Positions 7,510 to 14,045 of a DNA stretch of 23,269 bases are shown one piece after another. Positions within the stretch are counted from its first letter, which is position 1. Each line of letters opens with the position of its first letter. Where the stretch lies: the IMG/VR virus record IMGVR_UViG_3300024346_000532, positions 1 to 23,269 of that record. One strand, given 5' to 3'. Origin of the DNA: a virus. A model generated the notes under the pieces. The model did not search any database. It had not been told where the DNA came from and saw only the letters and a program-made list of their open reading frames with translations. The position numbers and the translations under genes were made by a program.

Positions 7510-7668
7510 ATGATGGACATGGATGAAATTCTTACCCGATTTAATGAATATTGGGGCATGATGCCGCGACCTATGACTGCTATTGAAGTTGCGTATATGT
7601 TTGTTGATGATTACCCTGATGTGGGTTATGACGCAGATGAAATTGCAACTGCATGGCACGATGCATAA
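7510..7668 (+). CDS. 52-residue acidic early protein of unknown function
   Basis: This is the first gene of the plus-strand cassette. The start ATG is chosen because of the AAAGGAGA site 5 bases before it and the sigma70 promoter just upstream. Longer in-frame starts would lie upstream of the promoter. The product begins MMDMDEILTRFNEYWG and is acidic, with a helical N-terminus and a FVDDYPDVGYDADEI segment. I do not recognise it. The size, acidity and promoter type suggest a host-takeover or regulatory peptide, which is inference. Confidence 0.72.
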   Translation: MMDMDEILTRFNEYWGMMPRPMTAIEVAYMFVDDYPDVGYDADEIATAWHDA

Positions 7669-7678
7669 GGAGTTGAAA

Positions 7679-7924
7679 ATGACACGAACTGTAACTGATG
7701 AAGATATCCTGTCAGACCTCGAGTATCGCGGCATTGACGCATTTTTAGGTGAGATGGCTACTGGCCTGAATGTGCCTGAATGCTTTGCTGTCCGTGTGTT
7801 TGACATTATTCGTACTGCATATGACACAGAATTGCAGTGTGTGGCAAAAACCACAACCAAGCGTAGTGGCTCATTTTGTTTGATGCCTTACACTGACCAA
7901 TACATTGTAACACTTGTTTCTTAA
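7679..7924 (+). CDS. 81-residue early protein of unknown function
   Basis: The ATG at 7679 has an AAGGAG site 6-7 bases before it and lies 10 bases after the previous stop. A longer frame from 7583 would overlap the previous gene and is not likely. The product begins MTRTVTDEDILSDLEYRG, has an amphipathic helical N-terminal half and three cysteines (VPECFAV, LQCVAK and SFCLMP), and ends in a beta-like segment (QYIVTLVS). There is no signal or membrane segment. Family unknown. It is cotranscribed with its neighbours from the promoter at 7457. Confidence 0.75.
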   Translation: MTRTVTDEDILSDLEYRGIDAFLGEMATGLNVPECFAVRVFDIIRTAYDTELQCVAKTTTKRSGSFCLMPYTDQYIVTLVS

Positions 7925-7935
7925 GGAGACACACT

Positions 7936-8304
7936 ATGAAATCAATTGACTATTACAACGGCGTTGATCTTGAATTTCCGATCCGTCCATCAAAGCCAGG
8001 GTCGTTTGACCGCAATGATCCACAGAATATGCGTGATTTTGCTGACCGTATGGAAGCATATCAAGAACGTGATGTTGAATATCGTGCTGATATGGTCGCT
8101 TATCGTGCAGAAGTGCGCGGGCGCAGGGATGACCTTATGGAAGACCTAGGCCGAAATTTTGACTTGACATCAGCCCAAACTCAAGTAGTGTTCACAAAAG
8201 CTTGGGAAGATGGCCACTCAAGTGGCATTACAGAAGTCATCAACCTATTCGGAGATTTTGTTGACCTCATCGAATCATTTAATAACGCTGTAGAAGGAGA
8301 ATAA
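7936..8304 (+). CDS. 122-residue phage protein with AWEDGHSSG motif, function unknown
   Basis: The start has an AAGGAGA site 7 bases upstream. The N-terminus is Pro-rich (LEFPIRPSKPGSFDRNDP). It is followed by a long charged helix, probably a coiled coil (MEAYQERDVEYRADMVAYRAEV), and a C-terminal domain with KAWEDGHSSGITEVINLFGDF. The last motif occurs in small uncharacterised proteins that I recall from many tailed phages, so this is a widespread family with no known role. It is the largest gene of the early plus-strand cassette. Confidence 0.82.
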   Translation: MKSIDYYNGVDLEFPIRPSKPGSFDRNDPQNMRDFADRMEAYQERDVEYRADMVAYRAEVRGRRDDLMEDLGRNFDLTSAQTQVVFTKAWEDGHSSGITEVINLFGDFVDLIESFNNAVEGE

Positions 8305-8305
8305 T

Positions 8306-8392
8306 ATGACTAACTTTGAAAACCTCGTGATCATGGCCACTTTGCAGGTGGTTGATTTCATCAACGTATATGGTGTCGCCTTTTTTGGCTAA
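8306..8392 (+). CDS. 28-residue hydrophobic peptide
   Basis: A short frame begins one base after the preceding stop, with an AGAAGGAGA site 6-7 bases before the ATG. The product, MTNFENLVIMATLQVVDFIN plus VYGVAFFG, is mostly hydrophobic and could be a small membrane peptide, though it contains Asp and Asn. It is the last gene before the terminator. The good ribosome site is the main support. Confidence 0.55.
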   Translation: MTNFENLVIMATLQVVDFINVYGVAFFG

Positions 8393-8563
8393 CCATAATG
8401 ACTAGCAACCCGTGAAACTCTTCAGAGACACTGGGCCCACTAAGAGCATTGAACGGCCTAATAAGAAAGCTGGGTGGGTATTTAGATTGCATTGTAATCA
8501 CCGATTGCATGGATGCATTTTTGAGTCGTAGTAATGCCCGTGGTTAGTGCCAAACACATTCTA
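8393..8563. other. Non-coding stretch before the terminator
   Basis: No frame of note, tRNA or promoter can be seen in these 171 bases. It would be transcribed as the 3' trailer of the plus-strand cassette. It is more GC-rich in places (GGGCCC at about 8434) and may be structured. Confidence 0.5.
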
Positions 8564-8577
8564 CTAGTCATGACTAG
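8564..8577. repeat. Perfect 14-bp palindrome CTAGTCATGACTAG
   Basis: This exact dyad touches the terminator hairpin, sharing its last two bases with it. It may be an operator-like site or an alternative stem that competes with the terminator. No known binding protein can be assigned. Confidence 0.6.
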
Positions 8578-8602
8578 GGCGGGGAATTTCCCCGCCCTTA
8601 TC
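8576..8602. terminator. Strong hairpin between convergent genes, probable terminator
   Basis: AGGGCGGGG and CCCCGCCCT pair in a 9-bp, nearly all-GC stem around a 5-base AATTT loop. It lies between the end of the plus-strand cassette and the end of the sheath gene, so it could stop both. The downstream T tract is weak on each side (TTATCTATT on the plus strand). Confidence 0.75.
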
Positions 8603-8609
8603 TATTAGT

Positions 8610-11081
8610 TTATAGTGCGCCTGTGTTAACAATACGGATCGGAATGTAGATAAATTCTACGCTCTTTGTAGGAGCAATCGCAATGTCAATGTATAGTTCA
8701 TTGCGGTCAATTCTGATTGGCGTATTGTTTGATTCGTCACAAACAACTGCAAAGTCTGTAAGTGCTCGCTTAGTTAGCAAGTCGCTTAGGAAGGCTTCAA
8801 AGATGCGCTGTGCGCGATCACGTGTCAACTTGTCGTTCTGTTCAAACAATAGTGGACGAGCAATCTCATCAAAGCGTTCACGCAAGTAAGCAACTAGGCG
8901 TGCTACGTTTACACGATCCAATGCGCTTGACACTGGGTGCAATGTCTTCTGACCAAACACAACTACACCTTCTAGTGGGAAGTTAGCAATTGGGTTCAGC
9001 TTGTTAACATATGCTGCATCACGCTGGCCTTGGCTTAGTGATACTGCCTTAAACTCGCCTTCGCTAGTAATATAACCAACTGCGCTACCATTTTGGATAA
9101 CACCGCGTGTTAGGCCTGCTGGTGCAAACCATGGGTAGCTGATGTTGTCGTTGTAAGCGTAGGTGTAAAGTACCATGTGACTTGCCGGAACGGTAACAGT
9201 GTTACCTGCAGGTGTTGTTGAACGTCCCGCTGGGTAGTATACTGCTGAGTAAGTGTTCTTTGTAACAAGACCTTCATCACCATTCTCTGTTGCACCAACA
9301 CCAAGAACCCAGCTTGTAGCTTCGGTTGGTGTGAGACGCATTGGAGTATCAATAATGATAAATCCTGTTTCGCCACGGTCTGCATTCAAGTTTACAAGTT
9401 CATCTGTAAGCTCTGGGAAGTTAGGCGCACAAAGTAGCGTAAAGTTACGTGACGGATCACGTAGGTCTTCGTTACCTGATACTGCTGCCTGCATTGCAAC
9501 GCTGATAACTTTGCGCTGTGCTTGGCGTCCAAATAGGCCGCTTCCGTCTGCGCGGTTGCCTGCTGCATTAATCCATGCATCAACTGTTGCTGCACCACTG
9601 TTTACTGGGATGCCAGTTGTATATACACGAACAGTACCTTGGCTTAGAGCCATGTTAACTGCTAGCATATCTGTTGGATATAGTGCTGGATCTGGTGCTG
9701 AGTCAAAGCCTAGGCTGTTTGCATCGTAGCTTGTGCCGCCTGCTGTAACACCAGTGTCTGCTGTCAAATCAGCAAATACTACACCACGTTCAGTGCTTTG
9801 GTCTGTGTTGTCATATAGTGTCCAGGTTGAACCGATATAACGGTAAATCTTTGGATACTCGCCTTCAGTTCCATCAGTCTCTACCCAAATGTCACCTGCT
9901 GTTGGCGTACCAGTTGGTTCAGTTGTTGAGTATGTGATGTCTGCGGCTGCGATTTTTTCCCAATCACCACTTGCGTTAATGTAAAGATCAAGTGCTGAAA
10001 GTGTTGAGTCATACCAAAGTGCGCCTGCTGTTGGCGTACCAACTGGCTCGTCAGTTTGTGCGTATACTTCTGCTGCGATGATTGCAGGTGCGCCGTTAAC
10101 AATTTCTTCAAGTCCAAAACCACTACTTGCTGCCGCTGCGGTAAAGTTAAGTGACAAATTGCCGTCTGTCATTGTTGCTACAATATTGGTTGCACTTGGA
10201 ATATCTTGTGCAATGTAAGTTGTACCACCGTCAAGTGTAACACCTTCAACTTCAACTAGACCAAATACGCCTAGGCTGTTTGATTGATAAACAACAAGGT
10301 TTAGACCGTTGCCTGGCTGAGTAACTTTAACCCAAATATCACCTACTACTGGTGTAGCTGGTGTGCTATAGTGTGCTGCATAAGTTACTGTAGCGGCTGC
10401 ACCTAGGGCAGTAGCTGTTGCCTGTGTCTGGTTAACTGCAAACCATGCAACACCGTCTGAACGGAAATAACCAATTGTAGTTCCAGTTACGCCTGCATCA
10501 TTAAGAACAGCAACTAGATAGTCGCCATCTGCGCCTACTGCGGTAGTTGGTACAAATGTTGATGGGGCAGTGACTTCGCCAATTGCTGCGGCTAAGTCAA
10601 TTTCAACTGATACAGTTTGTAGGACCCATGCTGAACCATTCCAAACGTGAAGTCCAAAAGAGCTAGCATCTGTGTCTATCCAAAACTGGTTACCATTTGC
10701 TGGACCTGTTGGTGCTGTGTCTTGTGCAGTTAGTTCTGCAAGGTCAATGTCAGCGCGGACGATATAAGCTTGTGAGCCTTGTCCTAGGTAGCTATATGCT
10801 GCAAGAAGACCATATTCACTTGTCTCAGCACCTTCAGTGCTTGCAAATGTTGGATCTCCAAAAAATTGTGTTAATTCACGTTGTGATGTTACAGGCACAA
10901 CAAGACCAGCATTTGCTGACTTGGTGTATTTTGCGATGCCATCAGTTTCTGTGCCTGTTGGATCTGTTTTATCTTGTGCTGTAGCAACGACAACGAGAGG
11001 AATTGTGCCCGTTCCTGGGCTTGCGTAAGCGCTTTCGTCTGTTACTGTGACGTCTACGCCTGGTGATACTAGTGTAGCCAT
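8610..11081 (-). CDS. 18: Tail sheath protein gp18 with a long repeated-module insertion
   Basis: gp18 forms the contractile sheath. The N-terminus (MATLVSPGVDVTVTDES, then YLGQGSQAYIVRAD) and the C-terminal domain (SYPWFAPAGLTRG, ALDRVNVARLVAYLRERFDEIARPLLFEQND, and the end IPIRIVNTGAL) are typical sheath. The protein has 823 residues against 659 in T4. The extra length lies mainly in residues 120-430, where at least four copies of a module with a G-x-(I/L/F)-W...L-x-(V/L)-(W/Y)...W pattern occur (about 123-157, 239-278, 344-377 and 387-426). A fifth, weaker copy is at about 183-219. The insertion should face outward. AGGAG lies 7 bases before the ATG, with a late promoter at 11120. Confidence 0.96.
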   Translation of the reverse strand: MATLVSPGVDVTVTDESAYASPGTGTIPLVVVATAQDKTDPTGTETDGIAKYTKSANAGLVVPVTSQRELTQFFGDPTFASTEGAETSEYGLLAAYSYLGQGSQAYIVRADIDLAELTAQDTAPTGPANGNQFWIDTDASSFGLHVWNGSAWVLQTVSVEIDLAAAIGEVTAPSTFVPTTAVGADGDYLVAVLNDAGVTGTTIGYFRSDGVAWFAVNQTQATATALGAAATVTYAAHYSTPATPVVGDIWVKVTQPGNGLNLVVYQSNSLGVFGLVEVEGVTLDGGTTYIAQDIPSATNIVATMTDGNLSLNFTAAAASSGFGLEEIVNGAPAIIAAEVYAQTDEPVGTPTAGALWYDSTLSALDLYINASGDWEKIAAADITYSTTEPTGTPTAGDIWVETDGTEGEYPKIYRYIGSTWTLYDNTDQSTERGVVFADLTADTGVTAGGTSYDANSLGFDSAPDPALYPTDMLAVNMALSQGTVRVYTTGIPVNSGAATVDAWINAAGNRADGSGLFGRQAQRKVISVAMQAAVSGNEDLRDPSRNFTLLCAPNFPELTDELVNLNADRGETGFIIIDTPMRLTPTEATSWVLGVGATENGDEGLVTKNTYSAVYYPAGRSTTPAGNTVTVPASHMVLYTYAYNDNISYPWFAPAGLTRGVIQNGSAVGYITSEGEFKAVSLSQGQRDAAYVNKLNPIANFPLEGVVVFGQKTLHPVSSALDRVNVARLVAYLRERFDEIARPLLFEQNDKLTRDRAQRIFEAFLSDLLTKRALTDFAVVCDESNNTPIRIDRNELYIDIAIAPTKSVEFIYIPIRIVNTGAL
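9804..10715 (-). repeat. Diverged coding repeats in the sheath insertion
   Basis: The region encodes sheath residues 123-426. Two copies are closest: DEPVGTPTAGALWYDST (about 344-360) and TEPTGTPTAGDIWVETD (about 387-403), which also match at DNA level around CCTGCTGTTGGCGTACCA. The repeats suggest internal duplication of a surface domain. Confidence 0.7.
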
Positions 11082-11119
11082 GTTTTATCTCCTGTCAAAG
11101 CTTGTATATACTCTGCCAG

Positions 11120-11127
11120 TATTTATT
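11120..11127 (-). promoter_or_regulatory. Late promoter AATAAATA of the sheath gene
   Basis: The minus strand reads AATAAATAC about 39 bases upstream of the sheath ATG. The leader would be about 33 bases and contains the AGGAG site. Confidence 0.65.
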
Positions 11128-11175
11128 TGGTGGCTACTTATCTTGGGTGGTTACGCAGATAACTACGTAGATAAC

Positions 11176-11799
11176 TTATTTAATTGCCTTGTCAACTTCT
11201 GCTTTGAGTTCTGCAATTCCACTATCATTTGGAATAGTGCGGTCAAATTCTGATGCATGATCAAGCCAACGCCATTCACTTTGGTGAATTTCTGGATGGT
11301 CTTCCATCCAAGACGTATCGTAACGATTGTCAGAAATTGCTGATGAAACCCATTCAGGATCATTGCCTTGTTTGACTCTCCAAACCTGGCCGCCCATTTC
11401 ACGCACAAGATCGCGCTCGTTAAAAAAGCGGACGTCGGGTATCACGTAGTTTGTATCAGGGTTTGCTTGTAACGTTTGCTTGACAATAAGAGTCCAGACT
11501 CGATCATCTAATCCTTGGCGCATACAATCAGTTCCGACGCGCTGCATTACTAGCCGCGGCGTTAAATCATATCCAAGTTCGTTTGACCACCATTCATCTG
11601 GTGTGTCTCGCCATTGGCGACCTTCAACAGTGTCGCCTTCAATCAACGCGCGATCCCAACTAAACATTATAGCTGCTACGTCTTTAAGACGATCTGCATA
11701 GCTAAGTTTAGTATAACCATATTCCTCGACGAGGATGTCGCCCACTGTGCCTTTACCACTTCCGATAAAGCCACATATTCCAATTATTTTTCTTGTCAT
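11176..11799 (-). CDS. 1: Deoxynucleoside monophosphate kinase (T4 gp1-like)
   Basis: The enzyme phosphorylates dNMPs to dNDPs with ATP, feeding phage DNA synthesis. The 207-residue protein begins with a P-loop, GFIGSGKGT (residues 10-18), after a hydrophobic strand (KIIGICG). It continues with SYADRLKDVAA, PRLVMQRVGTDCMRQ and a conserved NYVIPDVRFFNE, matching the dNMP kinase family that includes T4 gp1 (241 residues). It is the last gene of the early cassette. It may also have its own promoter at 11820-11848. GGAG lies 7 bases before the ATG. In T4 gene 1 lies near the gene 3-2-64-4 cluster, so its place next to sheath is a rearrangement. Confidence 0.93.
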   Translation of the reverse strand: MTRKIIGICGFIGSGKGTVGDILVEEYGYTKLSYADRLKDVAAIMFSWDRALIEGDTVEGRQWRDTPDEWWSNELGYDLTPRLVMQRVGTDCMRQGLDDRVWTLIVKQTLQANPDTNYVIPDVRFFNERDLVREMGGQVWRVKQGNDPEWVSSAISDNRYDTSWMEDHPEIHQSEWRWLDHASEFDRTIPNDSGIAELKAEVDKAIK

Positions 11800-11819
11800 T
11801 ATTGCTCCATGTGTTTATC

Positions 11820-11848
11820 ACTATAACACATTTTGTCAATAAAATCAA
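11820..11848 (-). promoter_or_regulatory. Possible sigma70 promoter before dNMP kinase
   Basis: On the minus strand TTGATT (11848-11843) is followed by 17 bases and TATAGT (11825-11820). A TGT just before the -10 gives an extended -10 element. It lies in the 45-base gap before the kinase gene. It lacks the conserved spacer of the three main early promoters. Confidence 0.5.
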
Positions 11849-12096
11849 GAACTTAATTTTTTCATCAGTGCTTTTTGATTGCGGTCTTCTAGAGTATCAA
11901 TCAAGTAATCGACATCTTTTTCAGTACCGCGTTCAATGGTACGTAACATACCTAAAGTTAAAACTAGCAACGTAGTTGATTCTGAACCATCAGTTTCTCT
12001 GTGCCATGCCTTCCACTCTTTTAAAAGTCGGGTGGCTGCTGCTCGTTTTTCTGCCATACGCAACAGGTCAATTCGGTTTTGTTTATCTGTTATCAT
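11845..12096 (-). CDS. 83-residue helical early protein ending in the MKKLS motif
   Basis: The protein begins MITDKQNRIDLLRMAEKRAA and looks entirely helical, with basic and acidic patches. It has no signal peptide. Its end, DTLEDRNQKALMKKLSS, matches the ends of the products at 12093 and 12492. The ATG overlaps the preceding stop (ATGA), so translation is coupled. Family unknown. Confidence 0.8.
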   Translation of the reverse strand: MITDKQNRIDLLRMAEKRAAATRLLKEWKAWHRETDGSESTTLLVLTLGMLRTIERGTEKDVDYLIDTLEDRNQKALMKKLSS

Positions 12097-12335
12097 GATT
12101 CTAGCTTCTTCATTACTGCCCGCTGTTTGATGGCATCAAGATCCTCAGCTAGTTTTTCAGGGACATAATTTTTAAGAAAATCATCTTCTGGCAGTGCATC
12201 CCATAAAGATACAAAATATGAATATATCACGCCACGAGCCATGGCGCATTCATATCCATGTATGGCGACAACATCAGCATCTCGCGCTTCTCTGTGTATT
12301 TCTCTCAACAAGTCTCTGAGTTCATCAGCTGTCAT
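12093..12335 (-). CDS. 80-residue helical early protein ending in the MKKLS-like motif
   Basis: The start at 12335 (MTADELRDLLREIHREARD) is chosen over the longer frame because it overlaps the stop of the basic mini-gene by 11 bases, and the longer frame would cover that gene. The product is acidic and helical, with a GYECAMARGVIYSYFVSLW segment, and ends AIKQRAVMKKLES. It shares that end with two neighbours. Family unknown. It is coupled on both sides. Confidence 0.75.
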   Translation of the reverse strand: MTADELRDLLREIHREARDADVVAIHGYECAMARGVIYSYFVSLWDALPEDDFLKNYVPEKLAEDLDAIKQRAVMKKLES

Positions 12336-12489
12336 TGTCACGGCCCTTGTGCTTGCGCTTGCGCGGAATAACAGCGTCACGCTTGTTAGGGATTGTCTTA
12401 GGACGGAATGGGCCGTTAGGATCGCGCACAAGTGCAGCCGCATAATTGCGTTGCTTAGGCATTTGCGGTGTGCGGATCTTCTTAGCCAT
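12325..12489 (-). CDS. 54-residue very basic protein
   Basis: The frame starts at an ATG two bases after the stop of the upstream gene and ends 11 bases inside the next gene. The product begins MAKKIRTPQMPKQRNYAAAL and has a long Lys/Arg-rich C-terminus (VIPRKRKHKGRDNDS). Over a third of its residues are Lys, Arg or His. Codon use looks like that of its neighbours. Such a protein would be expected to bind nucleic acid. Small basic phage proteins with this kind of N-terminus are known but have no assigned function. Confidence 0.75.
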   Translation of the reverse strand: MAKKIRTPQMPKQRNYAAALVRDPNGPFRPKTIPNKRDAVIPRKRKHKGRDNDS

Positions 12490-12491
12490 TG

Positions 12492-12731
12492 TTACAGTCC
12501 TTCAGACAATTTCTTCATCATTGCTTTATCCAATGTATTTTGCAACTTCGTATGAATATAAAGCAATCGTTTTTCATTATACGAATATCTGATCGTCTTG
12601 TCAAGCTTCTTTCGCTCTTTATAGAATGGGCGGATACCCCACGTGTCAAGTTCTTTTACAAGATACAGACATTGATTTCGCAGTTCTTGGGTTGACGGTG
12701 AATCAACCCAAGGATTTATATCACGTGTCAT
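12492..12731 (-). CDS. 79-residue early protein ending in the MKKLS motif
   Basis: The protein begins MTRDINPWVDSPSTQELRN, is basic and mainly helical, and ends LQNTLDKAMMKKLSEGL. The end resembles those of the two other helical proteins of the cassette. The ATG has an AGGAAA site about 7 bases upstream and overlaps the end of the previous gene by 11 bases. The WGIRPFYKERKKLDKTIRYSYNEKR stretch is strongly basic. Family unknown. Confidence 0.78.
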   Translation of the reverse strand: MTRDINPWVDSPSTQELRNQCLYLVKELDTWGIRPFYKERKKLDKTIRYSYNEKRLLYIHTKLQNTLDKAMMKKLSEGL

Positions 12732-12888
12732 TTTGGTTTTCCTTGTTGAGACGTGTCATGTCAAACATGATAGTCTCGCCCATCGTTTTCATTTGGGCTT
12801 TGATATGGGGGTCTTGTTTTTCCCAATCATTCAAAATTTTGAAGAATACGACACGAGCCTCGTCCCAAGTTTCTTGATCAATTTTCAT
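12721..12888 (-). CDS. 55-residue early protein of unknown function
   Basis: The start at 12888 (MKIDQETWDEARVVFFKI) is preferred over a longer frame because AAAGGAAA lies 5 bases before it. The longer frame would also run into the previous gene. The product looks like one or two amphipathic helices and ends MTRLNKENQNDT. Family unknown. It overlaps the next gene by 11 bases. Confidence 0.72.
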   Translation of the reverse strand: MKIDQETWDEARVVFFKILNDWEKQDPHIKAQMKTMGETIMFDMTRLNKENQNDT

Positions 12889-12898
12889 GCCGTTTCCT

Positions 12899-13252
12899 TT
12901 AAAGGTAATGTGGGCCAGTCCAAGCAATGCTGTAACCGCCGTCTAGGACGTTACCACGTGCTTTGTTACGCGCAGGTGCTGCCCAACCAGCAGCTTTAAG
13001 GATGTCGCCTTTGCGGAATTGCTTGTCCTTTTCAGTAGCAACAATAAAGCCCCAAACGCTGCCGTTTTTAACAATTTTGATGTACTTGCTGCCGCGCACT
13101 AGGCTGAAGCTTTCGTTAAACTCTGCAATCATTTTTACGTTTACAGGGCTTGGCTCGGCTTTGCCGTGCAGCGTATAAGTCAAGTAATCTTCTTTGATCG
13201 CTTCAACAAGAAAGTCAACTGCATTATCAAGTGTCATGTCTGTGGTGTTCAT
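12899..13252 (-). CDS. 117-residue early protein of unknown function
   Basis: The start at 13252 (MNTTDMTLDNAVDFLVEAI) is chosen because a sigma70 promoter and an AGAGGA site lie just upstream. The longer frame would begin before the promoter. The N-terminal half is helical. The C-terminal half has beta-strand segments (KYIKIVKNGSVWGFIVA) followed by FRKGDILKAAGWAAPARNK and a final IAWTGPHYL. The C-terminal block looks conserved in character, with many Gly and Trp residues, and I have a sense of having seen it in other phage proteins, but I cannot name a family. First gene behind promoter copy 2. Confidence 0.82.
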   Translation of the reverse strand: MNTTDMTLDNAVDFLVEAIKEDYLTYTLHGKAEPSPVNVKMIAEFNESFSLVRGSKYIKIVKNGSVWGFIVATEKDKQFRKGDILKAAGWAAPARNKARGNVLDGGYSIAWTGPHYL

Positions 13253-13259
13253 TGTGTTA

Positions 13260-13274
13260 TCCTCTTTGCTTACT
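13260..13274 (-). promoter_or_regulatory. Conserved early leader with ribosome site (copy 2)
   Basis: The minus strand reads AGTAAGCAAAGAGGA. Copies 1 (7491-7505) and 3 (13786-13800) differ by only a few bases. It contains the ribosome binding site. Confidence 0.7.
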
Positions 13275-13279
13275 CTTAC

Positions 13280-13308
13280 TTTATACAGTAAAGCGTCTTG
13301 GTTGTCAA
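13280..13308 (-). promoter_or_regulatory. Early sigma70-type promoter (copy 2)
   Basis: On the minus strand TTGACA (13308-13303), a 17-base spacer (ACCAAGACGCTTTACTG) and TATAAA (13285-13280) are present. The spacer matches copy 3 at most positions. It sits in the 79-base gap between the DUF6011-like gene and the 117-residue gene. Confidence 0.85.
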
Positions 13309-13331
13309 CAACTATTTCAACATTTTTAAAT

Positions 13332-13778
13332 TTATTCCATGCGTCCTGCACAAACTGGACCAAGTCCAGTTACAATGCTTTCTGGCACAGTAAGTGTGCG
13401 CCCACAGCATCCGCATTTACCAGCGTGGTAAAACTCAACAGTGTCTGGCAACTTACCAGCAGCCAACTTACCAACAAGCCAGTTAAGTGCAACAAAGCTG
13501 TCAGCATCTGGGTGGCCTTTGGCGCCAGGGATCAACTCGTTGCGGTTTTTCTTGAGAAGGTATCCTAAATAGCTATAGTTGGAAACATTGTCAGGACCGC
13601 TGAGTACATTAACAAACATGATACGCTTGTCTTTATCGCTGCGCGGTGCTTTAACTTTGTAGGTAAAACGATTGCCAGTCACTTTGCTGACAATGGTGAA
13701 CAGTGCGCGACCAGCAAAAACAAATCGCTGTACGTCTTCTGCGTTGAGCATCTGCTCATCAAAAACATCGGTTTTCAT
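13332..13778 (-). CDS. DUF6011-like zinc-finger protein
   Basis: The 148-residue protein has a C-terminal CGCCGRTLTVPESIVTGLGP-VCAG block (Cys122, 124, 125 and 143). This matches the C-x2-CGR-L-T-x-P-E-S...GxGPxC pattern of DUF6011, a small presumed zinc-binding domain common in phages and actinobacteria. The N-terminal part has GRALFTIVSKVTGNRFTYKV and FVNVLSGPDNVSNYSYLGYL, which often precede that domain. The function is unknown, though the zinc finger suggests contact with nucleic acid or protein. It is the first gene behind promoter copy 3. GGAG lies about 8 bases before the ATG. Confidence 0.85.
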   Translation of the reverse strand: MKTDVFDEQMLNAEDVQRFVFAGRALFTIVSKVTGNRFTYKVKAPRSDKDKRIMFVNVLSGPDNVSNYSYLGYLLKKNRNELIPGAKGHPDADSFVALNWLVGKLAAGKLPDTVEFYHAGKCGCCGRTLTVPESIVTGLGPVCAGRME

Positions 13779-13805
13779 ATCAAAATCTCCATTGCTTACT
13801 ACTTG

Positions 13806-13834
13806 ACTATAAAGTAATACGCCTTGGTTGTCAA
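13806..13834 (-). promoter_or_regulatory. Early sigma70-type promoter (copy 3)
   Basis: On the minus strand TTGACA (13834-13829), a 17-base spacer (ACCAAGGCGTATTACTT) and TATAGT (13811-13806) are present, followed by the leader AGTAAGCAATGGAGA (13800-13786). It drives the DUF6011-like gene and probably the cassette beyond. Confidence 0.82.
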
Positions 13835-13841
13835 TACTTAT

Positions 13842-14045
13842 TTACTCTGAGTCTGAAGTATTTCCGTCATAGCACCAGATATAGTAACCGTCCATAGCTA
13901 CTTCGTCTGTTAAATGCCAAATATGTACGGCTGGTGTGCTAGTTCCTGGGAACATCAAAGCGTTTCCGTTGTCCAACATTGTTGGTTCAACAAGTATGAA
14001 CTGTAAAAACAGCATTAGCTCTTTACCAGACAAGCAAGTAATCAT
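13842..14045 (-). CDS. 67-residue protein coupled to the gp13-like gene, unknown function
   Basis: The ATG overlaps the stop of the gp13-like gene (ATGA junction), so the two are probably translated together. The product begins MITCLSGKELMLFLQFILVE, continues with TMLDNGNALMFPGTSTPAVH, and ends in an acidic tail (YDGNTSDSE). The N-terminal 20 residues are hydrophobic, but not a clean signal peptide. Family unknown. Only the coupled start and an intact frame support it. Confidence 0.6.
   Translation of the reverse strand: MITCLSGKELMLFLQFILVEPTMLDNGNALMFPGTSTPAVHIWHLTDEVAMDGYYIWCYDGNTSDSE

Noticed and set aside
11145-11172. Near-direct repeat around AGATAACTACGTAGATAACT
   Set aside because: It is short and imperfect and lies in the gap after the dNMP kinase. 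There is no terminator pattern or known site.
12600-12645. TTGACA-like and TATAAA-like hexamers on the minus strand
   Set aside because: They are in the wrong order (TATAAA upstream of TTGACA), so they do not form a promoter.
13253-13363. Longer start for the 117-residue early protein
   Set aside because: The extension would cross the sigma70 promoter and overlap the DUF6011-like gene.
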